Source: Chloroflexales bacterium (GTDB taxonomy: Bacteria > Chloroflexota > Chloroflexia > Chloroflexales > Chloroflexaceae). From it: a stretch of DNA of 14,455 bases. The stretch covers positions 1-14,455 of the forward strand of contig JAAXUL010000086.1 in assembly GCA_013336035.1 (NCBI GenBank), read 5' to 3'. The notes under the pieces were generated by a model. That model saw only the letters and a program-made list of their open reading frames with translations, did not search any database and was not told where the DNA came from. Below, in pieces: positions 14,440-14,455 of the stretch (positions within the stretch are counted from its first letter, which is position 1; each line of letters opens with the position of its first letter). The position numbers and the translations under genes are program-made.

Positions 14440-14455
14440 GTCCGGGAACCTACAG
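14440..14455. repeat. Repeat copy 3 (cut by the window edge)
   Basis: GTCCGGGAACCTACAG matches the first half of copies 1 and 2; the remainder lies outside the window. Confidence 0.5.

Larger units (their letters stand above)
14219..14455. repeat. Upstream region with three related repeats (operator, iteron or partition site)
   Basis: Non-coding region ahead of the minus-strand zinc-ribbon gene. Three copies of a motif begin with GTCC, followed by AACCTACA and, in the two full copies, G-rich sequence ending GGAC: 14224-14249, 14366-14392 and 14440-14455 (cut by the window edge). GTCC starts are 142 and 74 bp apart. In copy 1, CCTAC-AG-GTAGG (14233-14244) is a perfect dyad; copy 2 has one mismatch in it. 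Downstream of copies 1 and 2 a second shared stretch, GCAGGTATG, appears at about 14267 and 14399. Such spaced copies suit a protein-binding array; CRISPR is excluded by spacing and repeat variability. Confidence 0.55.

Noticed and set aside
14224..14455. CRISPR array
   Set aside because: Only three variable copies, 142 and 74 bp apart, with inexact repeats; unlike the 25-40 bp identical repeats and even spacers of CRISPR.

Overview
This window is a piece of a high-GC conjugative or integrative element, probably from a member of the Chloroflexota. That guess rests on gene content (a replication-relaxation protein beside VirB4-like and FtsK/TraD-like ATPases, and the style of the transposases), not on any marker gene. 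One 60-base line inside the coupling-protein gene (3481-3540) counts to 43 G+C. One line inside the large ATPase gene (9121-9180) counts to only 25, so base composition differs sharply between parts of the window.

Left region (1-5517, + strand). A tight operon enters from the left edge: a VirB4-type ATPase lacking its N-terminus, a cysteine-containing hypothetical protein, a replication-relaxation family protein, a membrane-anchored FtsK/TraD-like coupling ATPase, a small basic protein and a single-stranded DNA-binding protein. Gaps are 10 nt or less or the genes overlap (11 nt, ATGA, TAATG), except for a stretch of about 40-50 nt after the coupling-protein gene. Together they read as the energy and DNA-processing part of a DNA transfer machine.

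Middle region (5518-8050). Two insertion sequences sit in the intergenic stretch downstream of ssb. The first is an IS4-family element (5615-6934) with imperfect terminal repeats, an 11-bp direct repeat at both ends and its own promoter. The second is an IS5-family element (7071-8009, minus strand) with 16-bp perfect terminal repeats and a TTA target duplication. The IS5-type element ends about 40 bp before the start codon of the next gene.

Cargo region (about 6946-11730, excluding the IS5-type element). This AT-rich stretch carries a 1021-residue protein joining an N-terminal PHP metal-dependent hydrolase domain to an ABC/SMC-like ATPase with coiled coils. It is the architecture of the TrlF-type ATPases and a good candidate anti-phage or anti-plasmid effector. 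A 117-residue protein follows, with an 8-bp perfect inverted repeat in the intergenic gap between them. This pair is the most interesting content of the window.

Right region (11686-14455, mostly minus strand). A complete tyrosine recombinase converges on the cargo, and its last codons lie in the AT-rich sequence. Upstream of it on the same strand is a 458-residue protein with cysteine clusters at both ends. The right margin (14224-14455) is non-coding and holds three related repeats that run off the window; they may be operator, iteron or partition-type sites. The layout suggests a transfer module, a variable cargo slot and an integration module of a single mobile element.
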